This document shows, one piece after another, positions 11,665 to 25,261 of a stretch of DNA of 64,000 nt. The position numbers were made by a program, and so were the translations under genes. Each line of letters starts with the position of its first letter. The first letter of the stretch is position 1. The notes beneath the pieces were generated by a model, which was not told the origin of the DNA, did not search any database, and saw only the letters and a list, made by a program, of their open reading frames with translations. Source of the stretch: Cacajao melanocephalus (lineage: Eukaryota; Chordata; Mammalia; Primates; Pitheciidae); assembly GCA_963573385.1 (NCBI GenBank), contig CAUYLG010047084.1, positions 62,001 through 126,000 on the forward strand, read 5' to 3'.

Positions 11665-12620
11665 TGTTTGGAAAAACTCATGCCATTTTTCCTCTACTCT
11701 CACACCAACATAAAAGCAGCCAACACAGAAGATTTCTGTGACCCCAAAATATGTGGGGATATCACCCTACCAGCAAGCAGCCAATCAGTTCTGTAGAAGA
11801 CACCAGCTGGATGTCCTCCAATTCAATTTTCACTTAATCTTTTTGGAGATAGGGTCAGATCCCAAGGAGTGAAGGCTCAGTCCCCAAGATTGCCCCACAC
11901 CTCAGACAACAGTCACAAGTCCAGGCCCTTGGAACTTCTGACAGATCAGCTTCAGGTTGGGGTTCCCATGACCCCCTCTTTGGGTTTGACTAATTTACTA
12001 GAGTGGCTCACAGAATTGAGGGAAACACCTTTACTGATACATTACAAAGGATATTTTAAAGGATACAAATAAGCAGCCAAATGAAGAGATACACAGGGTA
12101 AGTTCTGGAAGGGTCGTGAGTGCTGGAACTCTGTCTCTGTGGAGTTGGGATGCACTAACCTTCCAACATGTGAATGAGTTCCTTCCTGTTAGCCTCCACA
12201 TATTCAGCTCTGTAGAGGCCCCCTGAACACTGTCCTCCTAGGCGTTTATGCAGACATCATTGGATAGATGATTGACAACTATGTAGAAATGTAACTGGAA
12301 AAAATGGATATGATCTAATACTAATAGACTGAGTGGGGAAACCCAGCCAGGCCTCTCTGTTCACATTCTTCTGGCCTCTCTATGCAGCATTTCTTCCTCC
12401 AAGGTATGAGGCAGGACCCTCTCTGGAATGAGGGTCTTATGGCCCAACAATCAGAATAGAGTCCTGCCTTGGGCCCATGAAAGGAGGGTAGGAGAAGGTC
12501 AGAAAGAGAAAGTTTGTTTTCTGAGGCCTAAAGCACCCCAGCATTATAAGAAAAGCCATAGGAGTTATGAGCCAGAAACTGTGGATGAAAACCAGTATAT
12601 ACATACAACATAATATCACA
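11665..12620 (+). mobile_element. solitary ERVL-type LTR, MER21-like
   Basis: Begins TGTTTGG and ends ATCACA, with 5-bp flanks ctgga (11660-11664) and cagga (12621-12625) that match the interrupted L1. The body carries MER21-like blocks: 'gtgaccccaaaatatgtgggg', 'cagtccccaagattgcccc', 'ggggttcccatgaccccc', 'tagagtggctcacagaa' and 'ggatattttaaaggataca'. About 956 bp, close to the usual length. It is an old solo LTR with no internal viral sequence. Confidence 0.8.
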
Positions 12621-13330
12621 CAGGACATTTAATTCTTCTGTTTCGTTGATCTGTGTCTCTCTCCTTATGTCACTACCACAGTCTCATGACTTCTATTGCT
12701 TTGTAGTACATTTTGAAATCAGAAAGTGAGTCCTCCAACTTTGTTTTTCTTTTTCAAAATTGTTTTAGCAATTCTAGGTTCCTGACAATTACATATGGAT
12801 TTTAGGATCCACTTTTCCACAAAGAAATCAATTGGGATTCTGATAGGGATTGCATTGATTGTGTAGCTCAATTTGAGTATTGCCATCTTAATGATACTGT
12901 CTTCTGATACATGAGCGTGGATTTATTTTTTCCATTTACTTAGGTGCTCTTTAATTTTTTTCAATTACCCTTTGTAGTTTTCAGAGTATAAGTTTTGTAC
13001 TTCTTTCATTAAATTTATTCCTAATTATTTTATTTTTAATAGTATTATAAATGAAATTGTCTTAATTTCGTATTTGGATTGTTCATTTCAAGTTTATAGA
13101 AATACAAGTGATTTTTGTATATTGATTTTGTATTCTGCAACCTTGCTGAACTTATTTGTTTCAATAGTATTTTAATAAATTCCCTACAATTTTCTATATA
13201 GAAAATCATATTATTTGTGCAAAGAGATAGTTTTACTTCTTCCTGTCTAATTTAGATGACTATTATTATTATCAGTATTTTACCTAATTGCCCTCACTAG
13301 AACCTCTGGTACAATGTTGAATAGAAGTAG

Positions 13331-13794
<464 letters not shown>

Positions 13795-13798
13795 TGAG

Positions 13799-14161
13799 TG
13801 TTTTAGTCCGTTCTCACATTGCTGTAATGAAATACCTGACACTGGATAATTTATAAAGAAAAGAGGTTTAACTGACTCACAGTTCCACATAGCTGAGGAG
13901 GCCTCAGGAAACTTACAATCATGGCAGAAGACATTTCCTCACAAGGTGGCAGGAGAGAGAATGAGTACCAGCAAGGGAAATGCCAGACACATATAAAACC
14001 ATCAGATCTCACGAGAACTCACTATCACATGAACAACATGGGGGAAATCACCCTTATGATTCAATTACCTCCCACCAGGTCTCTCCCATAACACAAGGAG
14101 ATTATGGGGAATTTCAATTCAAGATGAGATTTGAGTGGGGTCACAGAGCCAAACCATACCA
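13799..14161 (-). repeat. 3' LTR of the MaLR provirus
   Basis: 363 bp from tgttttagtccg to aaaccatacca on the + strand, which is the 3' LTR in element orientation. It shares private features with the partner LTR, such as 'gagaatgagtaccag'. Confidence 0.88.
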
Positions 14162-15690
14162 TTCTGCTCCTGACCCCTTCCAGATCTCATGTCGTTACAT
14201 TTTAAAACACAATCATAACTTCACAAAAGCCCCCAAAAGTCTTAACTCATTTCAGCATTAACCCAAAAATCCAAGTCCAAAGTCTAATCTAAAACAAGGC
14301 AAATCCCTCTGCCTATGAGCCTGTAAAATTGAAAGCAAGTTAGTTTCTTCCTATATACAATGGGGGTACAGGCATTGGGTAAATTTACCTGTCACATATG
14401 TGAGAAATTGGTCAAAACAGAGGGGCTACAGGCCTCATGCAAGTTTGAAATCCAATAGCGTGATCATTAAACCTTAAAGTTCCAAAATACTCTCCTTTGA
14501 CTCCATGTCTCATATCCAGATAATGCTGATCCAAGAGGTGGGCTCCCAAGGCCTTCGGGAGCTCTGCCCTGTGGCTTTGCAGGATACAGTCCCTCCCAGC
14601 TGCTTTCAAGGCTGGCATTTAGTGTTGGTGGCTTTTCCAGGCCCATGGTACAAGCTTTCAGTGAACCTACCATTTTGGGGTCTGGAGGATGGTGGCCCCT
14701 TCTCACAGCTCCACTAGACAGTGCCCCAGTGTGGACTCTGTGTGGGGCTCCATCCTCACGTTTCCCTTCTGCACTGCCCTAGCAGAGGTTCTCCATGAAG
14801 GCTTCACCCCTGCAGCAAACTTCTGTCTGGACATCCAGGAGTTTCCATACATCCTTTGAAATCTAGGCGAAGGTTCCTAAACCTCAATTCTTGTCTTCTG
14901 CACACCCACAACACCAACACCACATGTAAGATACCAAGGCTTGGGGCTTGCACAATCTGAAGCAACGGCCTGGGCTGTACCTTGGCCCCTTTTAGCCATG
15001 GCTGAAGTGGCTAAGATATAGGGCATCAAGTCCCAAGGCTGCACACAGCATGGTGGGGGTGCCTAGACCTGGCCCTGGAAACCATCTTTTGCTCCTAGGC
15101 CTCCAGGCCTGTGATGGAAGGGACTGCTGTGAAGCTGTCAGACATGCCCTGGAGACATTTTTCTCATTGTCTTGGTGATTTGCATTTGGCTTCTCATTAC
15201 TTATGCAAATTTCTGCAGAGGGTTTGAATTTCTTTCCAGAAAATCAGTTTTTCTTTTCTACTGTATCATCTGGATGCATATTTTTCAAACTTTTATGCTC
15301 TTTCGTCTCTAGAATGCTTTGCTACTTAGTAATTTCTTCTGTCAGCTACCCTAAATCATCTCTCAAGTTTAGAGTTCCACAGATCTCTAGGGCAGGGACA
15401 AAATGCCGCCAGTCTCTTTACTAAAGCATAGCAGGAGTGACCTTTATTCCATTTTCCATCAAGTTTTTTATCTCCACCTGGGACCACATCAGCCTGGACT
15501 TCATTGTCCGTATCGCTGTCAGCATTTTGGTCAAAGCCATTCAACAAGTCTCTAGGAAGTTGCAAACTTCACCACCTCTTTCTCTGAGTCCTCCATACTG
15601 TTCCAACCTCTTCCCATTACCCAATTCCAAAGTCAATTCCACATTCTCAGGTATATTAAGCTATTCCCTACTACCTCGGTATCAATTTAT
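14162..15690 (-). mobile_element. MaLR internal sequence, non-coding remnant
   Basis: About 1.53 kb matching the usual length of THE1/MST internal regions. Recognisable blocks include 'cagatctcatgtc', 'caagcaagt..', 'aaggccttcgggagctctgccc' and 'gctgcacacagcatggtgggggtgcc'. Frames are broken throughout. Confidence 0.85.
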
Positions 15691-16043
15691 TATATTAGTC
15701 TCACATTGTTATGTGGAAATAACCATGACTAGGTAATTAATAAAGAAAAGAGGTTCAATTGACTCACAGTTCTGCATGGCTGAAAGGGCCTCAGGAAACT
15801 TACAATCATGGTAGAAGGCACTTCTTCACAAGGCAGCAGGAGAGAGAATGAGTACCAGTAGGGGAAATGCCAGATCCTTATAAAACCATCAGATCTTGTG
15901 AGAACTCACTCACTATCACGAGAACATCGTGGGAGAAATCACCACCATGATTCAGTTACCTCCCACCAGGTTCCTCCCACAACACGTGGGGATTATGAAG
16001 ATTACAATTCAAGATTGGGTGGAGATACCACCAAACCATATCA
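15691..16043 (-). repeat. 5' LTR of the MaLR provirus
   Basis: 353 bp, from 'tatattagtc' to 'caaaccatatca' on the + strand. It has many substitutions relative to 13799-14161 and a short loss near its start, so the insertion is old. Confidence 0.88.
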
Positions 16044-16190
16044 TTGTTTGTCTTCTTTGTTTTTTGAAAGGATATTTGATTTTTTCATATTTTTTTCCTG
16101 AGCCTATTGAGTTGATCACAATCATATGAGATGATTGTGTGGTTTTAATTTTTTTATTCTATTGATATGATATATTACATTAATTGAGTT

Positions 16191-17437
16191 TCCCTAAACT
16201 TAAGTAAACCATAGTAGGGAACAATACAAAGCTCATGCTACAGAAAAGCGTATACTTTACATATATTGACCATACAGGTCTCTTTTCAAAAACAAATCAA
16301 CTTTTGGATGTAAAAAGGAAAACTGAGGGAACAGCATTAATTTGGCACATTTTTGTGCAAGTGAGAATAGTTTTTGTGTTTTCTTCTCACTGATTGTCTA
16401 CTCAGAATTTTAAAATTATTTTTCAACTTGTGAGTTGCTTTACTTTTTATAATTGATGAGCCCAGATATTTTCAATAATTTTTCAAGCAACCACCATGAA
16501 AATTGTATTTTGGACTGTATCACATTAATGAGTTTTTTTTAGGTTTTAGTTCAAAGCAATGAAATAAATAGGATATAAAATATACTTTCGAGTCTTTAAA
16601 AAATCGACTGTACTCTTTGAGCGTGAAAGCACCACTTTTTTTGTACTACTTTGGGCGTAAATACTGATGATGTACTTCCCCTTTTTTTCCACATTTAAGG
16701 GTCCACCCAGGAGTTTACAACTATATTGAGTCCCGGAAATGTTCTCATTCTCTTTTCTAGCCTCTGATATAATCTCTTAGCATAATTGGTTCAGGAATCA
16801 TGTTAAGTGGGTCCAGATCATGTGTTTGAGCCTGTTAAAGGAAAGGTATATTTTCATTTCCTGAGAACAGATTGCAGCCCAGGTCCCAGCCATCTGGCAC
16901 CTTCTTGCCATTGCTTGCCAAGTGCTATGGGCTAGAGAATGTGGGCAGTTGAATGCAGTCTGTCCCTGTTACTGGACAATTGGCCACAGAGGGCTTTTCT
17001 TGGGAAGAGTCGTCCTCATGAACAAAGGACAGTGTGTTGTTACTTTAAGTTCTTAAATTTAACTGAAATACATTTGGTTAAGGTAAATAGTTATTTTTAA
17101 AATGTATTATTCAGGGACCACAACAGTGCTTTTAGGTTTTAAAATAGTCTAAACAACCTGTAATTTCAGGGTTTCTAAGATCCACATCGAATTAGCATAT
17201 CCAGCTGGATATAAAAATGACATATAATACAACAGCCAATGTTTTTTCCCCAAAAAAATGGTATCCTTCATATTCCATCTGCTTTATTTGTTTCTTTTGG
17301 GAGAAGACTTAAGTGTAATCATTAGAAATGAATCTATAACCCTTTCTGAAAGAGAAGATAATCTTTGGTTTCTAGAAACAATAGCTTTGCATTTTACAAG
17401 GTATGAAGTGAAATGTCCTTACACTCTGATGGATTTG
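16191..17437. other. unique DNA, nothing recognised
   Basis: No repeat family or exon recognised. Around 16860-16970 base composition is less AT-rich than the neighbourhood, but there is no open frame with splice sites. Confidence 0.45.
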
Positions 17438-17640
17438 AGAAGCAGCATGAGATAGTGGTTAAGCTTATGACTCCAGAGTCAGACTATGTAACTTCTCTGT
17501 ACTTCAGTATTCCCCACCTGTTAAATGCAGATTAAAATAGTACATACCTCATAAAAGAAAAATTAAATTAGACTCAGGTAGAGAGCTTAAAACAGTGACT
17601 GGCAAGTAAATGCTCATTCAGTGTGAACTGATAACTATGG
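17438..17640 (+). mobile_element. MIR SINE, sense, internally shortened
   Basis: Contains 'agcagcatgagatagtggttaag' (MIR 5' part), 'gactccagagtcagac' and a 3' part 'gcttaaaacagtgactggcaagtaaatgctcattca'. The central core is partly missing. Confidence 0.85.
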
Positions 17641-18984
17641 TAGTAGAAATAGGCACACTATAAGAAGCTTAAGACTGACTCAATGTAAAGTTAGTGAAAC
17701 TAAAATCAGTAAAGCTAATGTAATTTATTTATTAGTATGTATCAGGCTCATATTTAAAACTCTTTGTTTTTACCCTCAGGACTGAACCATAAATTATTTA
17801 GTTTCTTCAGAGAATTCTTGTTATCAACTCACCTGCAAAGAGGACAGAGGAGGGGAAAACAGAAGCTCTCTTGGGCTATAAGCATAGTTTCTATACATTT
17901 AAAAACACTTTGGGAAATTATAGGTGTTCACTTTTAGGTCACTTTGGCAGTTGAAACCGTAGCAATGATTTCTGAAATACTAAAGGAAAATCTGTACCAG
18001 GTTCTGAAAGTTGACTACCTAGAAACTTTGGTGAAGTACGTAATCATCTCGGTCCTAGAGAGCTGTGTGATGTTGCTTCTTCCTCTCAGTCATTCCAGGC
18101 TTTTCTGTTCCCTAGTTTGGCCATCAGAAAAACCAGTCTGACCCATGGAAAACTCACATGGTGGCCAGGAAGGAACTATGTGAAGTTCTTCCCTATCACA
18201 TCCCATTTTCCATTTCTGACTATTAGCAGATGGATTACGCTTACGCTTTCACTTCTTGTAACGAGTCATTTCCACCTCTAGCTAATTGCTTTCTTTCATA
18301 CATGTATATCTTTCTTAATACCCTTCTCTCTCCAGATTCTGCCACTAATCTCAGGAAAATTTTAGTTTATCACCTTGCTGTTAATGGGGATAAAACAAAA
18401 AGTTTTAAATCATGTATTTCCTAGAGCTATTTCTAATGAAAATATCCCCAGCAAACTGAGGCCAGCAATCTTGAAAGTGCTCTTTCGTTCCTTTACCAGA
18501 GTTCAGCTCCTCCAAACTAAATTCCCTTTTCAAGCACTAGCATTCTGGATACAATTAATTTATTCTAATTTATTGTTTTCCTGATTTCAAAGCATATTAT
18601 AATAATTTTTCTATATCTGTTTATTACAGATATATAGGATTTTGTCTCTATTGTGAACTCATTAGCCTAAGAAAATACATTCTGACTTCTTAATAATTAT
18701 AAAGATTATTTTTAGGCCATACTTATGAGAAGATTGGTACCTACCTAAATTTTTCTTATTTGACTCCTAAGTGTTTATGTTTCTTACCATAATCAAGAGC
18801 AATGTGAGTATGAGTCCTTTAAATAACCTTTGGAATATCTTTCTGAATTACGAGTATCTTCTCAGTCATTACTTTCTTTCTACTCTTACCATTTATATTG
18901 ATTTAAGTACTATTTCATTAAGAATTTTAACTAGTGCAGATTTGTGGTCCTAAGTCTACTTGGAATAATGGCATTTGAGAGCTG
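17641..18984. other. unique DNA, nothing recognised
   Basis: Several 60-70 codon ORFs occur by chance. None has a recognisable domain or flanking splice sites I trust. Confidence 0.45.
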
Positions 18985-19135
18985 GATCATCTGGTCCAAT
19001 TATCTCATGTTTCAGAGGAGTAAGTTGAAACCCAGAAAGGTTAAATGATTCACTTAGGGTCACACAGTTTAGGTAGAGGCAGGGGTCATTGAGACTTGAG
19101 TCTAGTGCTCTTTCTACTAAGTCTTGCAGATTAAT
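18985..19135 (-). mobile_element. MIR fragment, antisense
   Basis: Reverse-complement MIR blocks: 'tcagaggagtaagttgaaacccagaaaggttaaatga', 'agggtcacacagttt' and 'agtgctctttctacta'. Confidence 0.75.
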
Positions 19136-19944
19136 TTTCAGCTTGATATACAAGAAATAGCATATACTCTGATAATTACCTTCTTTTTCCCAAAAATGCT
19201 AGGAATCCTGGAAAAAGATGACCTTAAGAATTGACTATACATAATCAACTTTTCTGTTGTTGATCTGAAAGTATTTTTTTACTACACTGTATTTTCCTTT
19301 AAGAAATTCCAGGTTGCTTATGTAAGGTTTGTTACTTTGTTGAAGCATTATAATTTTTGAAATTTATCAAGCTATGTGAACTTTAAATTTTCTTCTTATG
19401 ATTTTTTAGACACCATTGTGGCTTCTCAGTTTTAATCACTTCTTAGTATTATTAATTCTATTTTATTGGGTAGACTTTCTCCAAGAGCGGGTAAGGACAT
19501 CTTGTACCCTTATAATAACCACAGAAAAGAATTATGGTGTAGAGTTGTAGTGTGTGTGGAAGGTCTTAGGGTTTATGGAGCTGTTTCAAACAAGATTGAA
19601 ATAGTATCAATTATACTCAGATTTTAATTTATAAATACTAAGTTGACAAGATGTACTTGAATTATTTAATTATGATTTTTAAAGACAAGCAAAGAGTATA
19701 TTATGAAAATGTACAGATTTGTTCTACCTAAACAAATTTATAATTCAAAATAAGCAGGAACCATAGTTCGTGTTTCTGTCACTTCAGGCCCTTGCTAATT
19801 GTCTTCCATCTACTTAAATATTCTGTATTCCTATATTCATCAAATCCTTATGACTCTGTTAGACTGGTTTCTCAACTTTTCTCTCAACTGGAAAAAGTTG
19901 AGAGTTTTAAGGGCAAACTTAAAAATATTGTCCTACATTAGACA
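19136..19944. other. unique DNA, nothing recognised
   Basis: AT-rich with no recognisable element. Confidence 0.4.
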
Positions 19945-20398
19945 GAAAATGGAAACTACCAAATGTCCATCAATAGATGAATAGATAAACAAAATGTGGT
20001 ATATACATACAATGGAATATTATTCAGCCTTAAAAAGGAATGAAATTCTGATATACGCTACAAAATATGTGGACCTTGAAAACGTTTTATTATGTAAAAT
20101 GACCAGATGCAAAAGGATATGCATTGTATGATTCCATTTATATAAGTTGCCTGTGATAAGCAAATGATAGAGACAAAAAGTATTTACAAGAAGTTCACCC
20201 AGGGCTTCGGGAGAGGAGGGATGGGGAATTGCTTAATGGGTGTAGAGTTTCTGTTTAGGATGATGAAAAAGTTCTAGAGATGGATAGTAGTGATGGTTGC
20301 ACAACATTGTTAATTTACTTATGCCATTGAATTACACACTTAAAAGTGGTTAAGATGGTAAATTTTATTTTTGTATAGTTTACCACGATAAAAAACTA
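19945..20398 (+). mobile_element. old L1 (L1MA-type) 3' end, sense
   Basis: Clear 3' end: 'aaatgtccatcaatagatgaatagataaac', 'ggaatattattcagcctta', 'tgtatgattcca', 'gatggttgcacaaca' and 'gttaagatggtaaattt', then a short A-run. It is 5'-truncated, keeping only about 450 bp. Confidence 0.93.
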
Positions 20399-22295
20399 CT
20401 GTCCTGAGTTACCTATGAAATGAAATAATAGCACACTTTTGGGCTCCGAGTGTGCACCAAGAAGAGACTCAGGCCTCTGCCATTCAGAATGGCCCCTTCA
20501 TCCTCATACTGGGGTGGGGAAAACACAGCTGTATTTACTTTTCTAACCCCATCTTCTGTTTTGAAATATAACCTTTGCAAGTGAGAGCCAAGGTCAAGTG
20601 ACACAGCTTTCTGCTCACCTCTTCAGTTTGCCAAACATTGTTTTTCTAGTGGAGTTCTGGGTTAGGTGCAGCAAGTGTGAGTAACACTATCACTCATACA
20701 TCAAGTGGAATTTAATTAGCCTACCCTCACAATTTCTGTACTCGATTTGGTATGACACATTTCCTTTTACTTTCATCTGTATATGAAAACACACGGTTGT
20801 GTACTCACCAACTATAGTGTTTCCAAGTATGTGGATTTCTCCATATGTCAAATTCAAATTACACTGAAAATAAGGCTTTTCTTGTTGAATATTTTCCCAT
20901 TTCTTGAGGAATTATTTGATTTTTGAGATTAGAGACATATTTATACATAGGGTGAACATGAGCAATTCTAAGTATATACTAAGAATTATACATTTATGTT
21001 TTTGTATAATATGGTAGAAACATTGACAAAGCATAAATTTTTTAGTCTATATTAAGAGCAGCAGAACAGATTTTTTTTTTGTGCTCACACAACAGCCTTA
21101 ACATGAAATAGTTATATTCATTGTTATTTGTCATAACATTTAATTTTTTGTTCTTACAAATACATATTATACTTAGGTTATGAGAACAGCAAATGTTCAT
21201 TATCAAAGCACACACCAAAAAACCGAACATGTAGCTGTTACTTAATGTTTTTAGATTTACCTTCTTTTTGTATTTCTGACTGTATCGTATTCCATTTATT
21301 TGCATTCAGTCAATTTCATGTAAGTGATGTCAATTTATTTAATTATATAAAAACAAATTAGTATATTTGTATTTTCTTACCAGCTTTACAAATGGAAAGT
21401 ATTCCATTTTCTTTCTTACTGTGTTTGCAGACGATTGAAGTACTTTATTTGTTTCACTGAAATGAGTATTATTCATTTCATTGAAATTAATATTCGGCAT
21501 GCTGAGGAGATGGGCAAGATCATTTCTCATTGTTTTCCTTTTAAATTATCTGGAAAAAATATGATCTTTTTGCATTACATTTTAAAGAAGTTGAATAGAT
21601 ACTTAAATAAGGCTATATAAATGGGAAGTTAAGTATTAATAGGAGCAAGTGTGACTAACAAGGGATATCACGTTCTTCAGACCTGTGGTTTACATAATAA
21701 GCTTGAAGAATTAGTGCACAGAAGCCTAAACTGCTTTGCAACCTTGGTTGTGATTAGATGCTGTAGTTTTCTAAGCTATTACATGTTGTAGCCAGCTTGG
21801 TAGATTTAACCTACTAATAAGATGCTTAGTTGAACTGTTAGTTTAAACTTGGTTTCTAAAGTGACACAGTCTATATAGTTTTGGACCTTCACTCTCCAAT
21901 CCAGATGACACTTGTCCATAAAGAAATTGCTAAACTTGAGTCCTAAAAACAAAAACAAAAAAAGTCCAGACAAGTAACCTTTAAAATTATTTCCCTTAAT
22001 GGTAGTCTTTACTGGAAGGCTTTAACCAATTCAGTTTGCTTAGACTTGTAAAGAAAATTATCAGAATGTCTAGGTAAACTTCAGTAAAACATTTTTGTGT
22101 GAAATTATACTATAGTATATAAAATTGAAATATGGCTGATTTAATGTAAAAAAAAAAATCAGTCTGACCAAGTTGGATTATAAGGTTAGAGATTGTTTAT
22201 GTAGGTTGCATTGACATTGTTATGACCTGGACACAGGGGATACATACTTGTTTTATAGTCTCTCAGTGACTGTCATTGACTTGGAGTATGGGACA
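20399..22295. other. unique AT-rich DNA, nothing recognised
   Basis: About 1.9 kb with no recognised repeat, exon or RNA. Short ORFs at 21042-21305 and 21339-21530 (minus) look random. Confidence 0.45.
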
Positions 22296-22299
22296 GGGA

Positions 22300-22510
22300 T
22301 CATTGAATTTTAGGTCAGAAGACCCAAAGTGTAAGTGTCTGCCAGTTAGTGGTGGTGTGATAGTCACTAACCTCTGAGCCTCAGAAGATGAGAATGAAAT
22401 AATAGCTTCCCTATCAGATTTAGTGGGTTGTGAGGTTCAAATTAAATAACACGTGAAACTGCTTTGAAAACTATATAAAGCACTGTACAAATGTTATTTG
22501 TTATTTTTCC
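22300..22510 (+). mobile_element. MIR SINE, sense
   Basis: Blocks in MIR order: 'gtcactaacctctgagcctcag', 'gatgagaatgaaataatag', 'gttgtgaggttcaaattaaataa' and 'taaagcactgtacaaatg'. Confidence 0.8.
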
Positions 22511-23479
22511 AAGGTCCTGATGAGAACTTTTCTGATCTCTTAGATCTAACTGAATTATCATGAAACTTTGAGAAAATTGCACCAGAATGTTGTTTTGTAT
22601 AGTACTATAGGGCATGTAAGTTTTTAAAACCCTTAATTTGTTATACTTTAAATTTCCAGATCATTCAACATCTGCTTTACTTCGATTTTTGTTTTGTTTT
22701 GGTGTGGTTAATATGCTTTTTTTTTATTTAGATGAAGTTGCTTTGGGCAGTAGAAGTTGGTAGGAGTCTTAAGTCCTAATAAAGAGCACTCTTGTTCCTT
22801 CTTATATCCTGAGCCAATGGAGAAATAAGACCAAAGAGCGACCAGACAGAGAAACAAGATAACCCTCTTTTGACACATAAAGCTGTGGGTGGATAGTGTA
22901 ATAGCTAGATGGACTTCTGCACTCCCACTGTCCCATGTCTGCATCTACAGGGAAAGTTTGAGGGACCACAACAGATTCTCCCTTCGGCCATTTTTTTTCC
23001 CCAGTCCAAGTAGAGAGATAAGGAGAAAGAGACTCTCCCTGGGCCTGAGGATTTTGGGTTTAGCTTACCCCACCTAGAAATATAGACTTATGTCTATCAT
23101 CCCCTATGATAATAAGAAACATATATTTTGTCTTGGTCTCTGGTTCCTGACACTGAATTTCTAGAACCTTTTGATTTTCCTGAGTGATAGGGGTAAGAGG
23201 AGCATCTTTTGTTATCCGTAACAAGTTCCTTTCAGCCATTCTCCATTGATATTCTTTGATAGGTTCTTGGAAGCTACAACTTTAAGCAAAATGGCAGGTA
23301 ACAAAACCAGTTTTACCATAGGTTAACTGATAGAAATAAGAGTGAAGTTGCTATGGCATATTTCTGGTCACAGAAAAATCACCAAACTTCTAAACAAATA
23401 TCAAAACACTTCTAAAAGTAAACATTGAAATAAATGTGAGCTATACATTTAAGAAATATTGATAAAAACAACTAAGAAC
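22511..23479. other. unique DNA, nothing recognised
   Basis: No repeat or exon recognised. Confidence 0.4.
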
Positions 23480-23790
23480 ATTACTCACCCAGTTATTTGA
23501 GTTCAGAGTTGCCAGAGCATATCTTAGCAGCTCACGGTGTGAGGGGATACCCAGAGCTGCACAGGGCACCATCCCATCAAAGGGCACACTCACACACACC
23601 TACTCTCAGGCATACTGGGACAACATAGACACGCCAGTTCTCCTAACATGCCCATCTTTGGGATGTGTGAGGAAATCAGGGTACCTGAAGAAAATCCACC
23701 TAGACATGAGGAGAATGTGAAAACTGCACACGCTCAGTGGCCCCTTCAGGAATTGATTCTTTTTTCTTATCCATGTTGTACATTGAATAA
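23480..23790 (+). mobile_element. ancient interspersed repeat, family unresolved
   Basis: Shows a widely dispersed vertebrate pattern: 'caaagggcacactcacacacac', 'acatgcccatctttgggatgtg', 'gaggaaatcagggtacctgaag' and 'aggagaatgtgaaaactgcacac'. I recognise the pattern but cannot name the family. It abuts the LTR-like segment downstream. Confidence 0.5.
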
Positions 23791-23839
23791 CATTATCTGA
23801 GGACCTACTGTACTAACGAGGTGGCTCTTGGTGGTTTCT

Positions 23840-24435
23840 AGATAGCATCAGAATGAAGGACCATTTGCCAGAGGAACCAACTATGTGATTAGATGATTGG
23901 AACTGCCAGACCCACTCCTTAACCTCTGGGAAGGAAGATGAGCTAGCAACTCAGTTAATTACCCCAGTGGCCAATGATTTTATGCCTGTGTAATAAAACT
24001 TCCGTAAAACCCCCTAAGTGGTGGGTTCTGAGAGTTTCTGGATTGGTGAACACGTTGAGGTGCCAGAAGGGTGAGGTCCCTGGAAAGGGTGTGGGAGCCC
24101 TATACTCCTTCCCCTGATCTTGCCCTATGCATTTCTTCTGTTTGACTGTTCATGAGGGTATCCTCTGCAACAAACCAGGAATGTGAAGAAAATTGTTTTT
24201 TTGGGTTTTGTGAGTTGCTGTAGCAAATTATCAACCTGGAGGAGGGGGTTGTGAGAATCCCCAACTTTATAGCTAGTCAGTCAAAAGTACTTGTGTCCTG
24301 AACTTGTGATTGGCATCTGAAATCAGAGCAGTCTTGTGAGACTGAGCCCTGAACCTGTGGAGTTTGGGCTACCTCCAGGGGGTTAGCCTTGGAATAGAAC
24401 TGAATTGTAGAACACTCAGTTGGTATTCAGAGAGT
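23840..24435 (+). mobile_element. LTR-like element, ERV subfamily unresolved
   Basis: Features of a repeated mammalian LTR: 'ggaaccaactatgtgattaga', 'ccaatgattttatgcctgtgtaataaaac', 'ggattggtgaacacg', 'cttgccctatgcatttctt', then a second A-rich signal region and 'agtcttgtgagactgagccc'. Probably a solitary LTR in sense orientation. Exact ends and subfamily are uncertain. Confidence 0.6.
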
Positions 24436-25260
24436 TGGAGAACTGGTTGATATGAGGAAAAAGACCTTGCATTTAGTGTCATAAGTGTTGTGACTAAAAA
24501 CAATATAGACCCACCAACTAGGTAACTCAGCCTATCTCCCTGGGGAGGAGTAAATGGTAGAGCAGAAGGCCAGAGTTCCTTATAGAAAAAATTCGCTATT
24601 TATGGAAACCAGAGAAGTAGCTATGAGGCTTTTCTCTCTAACAGAGGTGAATAGCAATTAAATAAATGGAATTCACCAGCCCATCCCCTTTCCTACCCTG
24701 CTGTGCAGCTCTCATCTCTGAAGCTCTCCTTCCTTTTCAGTGCCTACCTAGGTCCTGCCACCCTGTTGCTGTTCCTGTCCCCTGTCCCCAAGCATAGGCT
24801 ATACTGCAGTGCCTCCGGACTATCCCATGTAGCTGGAGAGAAACAGTCGTTCCTGGGAGAGAAGAGCTGTGTAAGGCAGGGTCGTTAAGGGGACTTTGGA
24901 GTAAATGAGGCTAGCTCAGTGAGAAGATGGGTCTGTAGGAAAAATCCTTCCTCAACGGTTTCATTGACATTGTAGCAGGATCCCATTGAACTTCCTTTAG
25001 GAGTCATATTTGTAAAGCTGTTCATTTGGCAAGTCAAGGAACAACCTGTCTCATGCTTGAGGAAATAGATGTAGCTGGAGTTGCAAAACAGTTTATCTCT
25101 GCATTTAATACCATCCATAGTTTATCATGTTCATGATAACAAACAAAATGGGGTTGATAAAAACTTCAAAAAACAAAGAAACAAATGCAGGAATTGAGGC
25201 CCAACATCCTAACTCCTAGCTTATTCAGAAAAATTTGAATATAAAATTTATAAAGAAATT
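24436..25260. other. unique DNA, nothing recognised
   Basis: No element recognised. Base composition is slightly richer in G+C around 24670-24860, without an exon-like frame. Confidence 0.4.
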
Positions 25261-25261
25261 T

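Larger units (their letters stand above)
13799..16043 (-). mobile_element. MaLR (MST/THE1-type) provirus with both LTRs, antisense
   Basis: Two LTR copies in the same orientation flank 1.5 kb of MaLR internal sequence inside the antisense L1. On the + strand each LTR reads as the reverse complement: 'ttagtccgttctcac', 'gactcacagttc', 'aaaccatcagatct', ending 'ccaaaccatatca'. MaLR elements are fossil ERVL relatives that lost pol. The internal region has no intact gene: its longest minus frame is 79 codons at 14467-14706. I see no clean 5-bp duplication at the edges (ttgag versus ttgtt). Confidence 0.9.

Noticed and set aside
14467..14706. 79-codon minus ORF inside the MaLR interior
   Set aside because: It is a short surviving frame of a fossil element that has stops on both sides. 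No functional product is supported.
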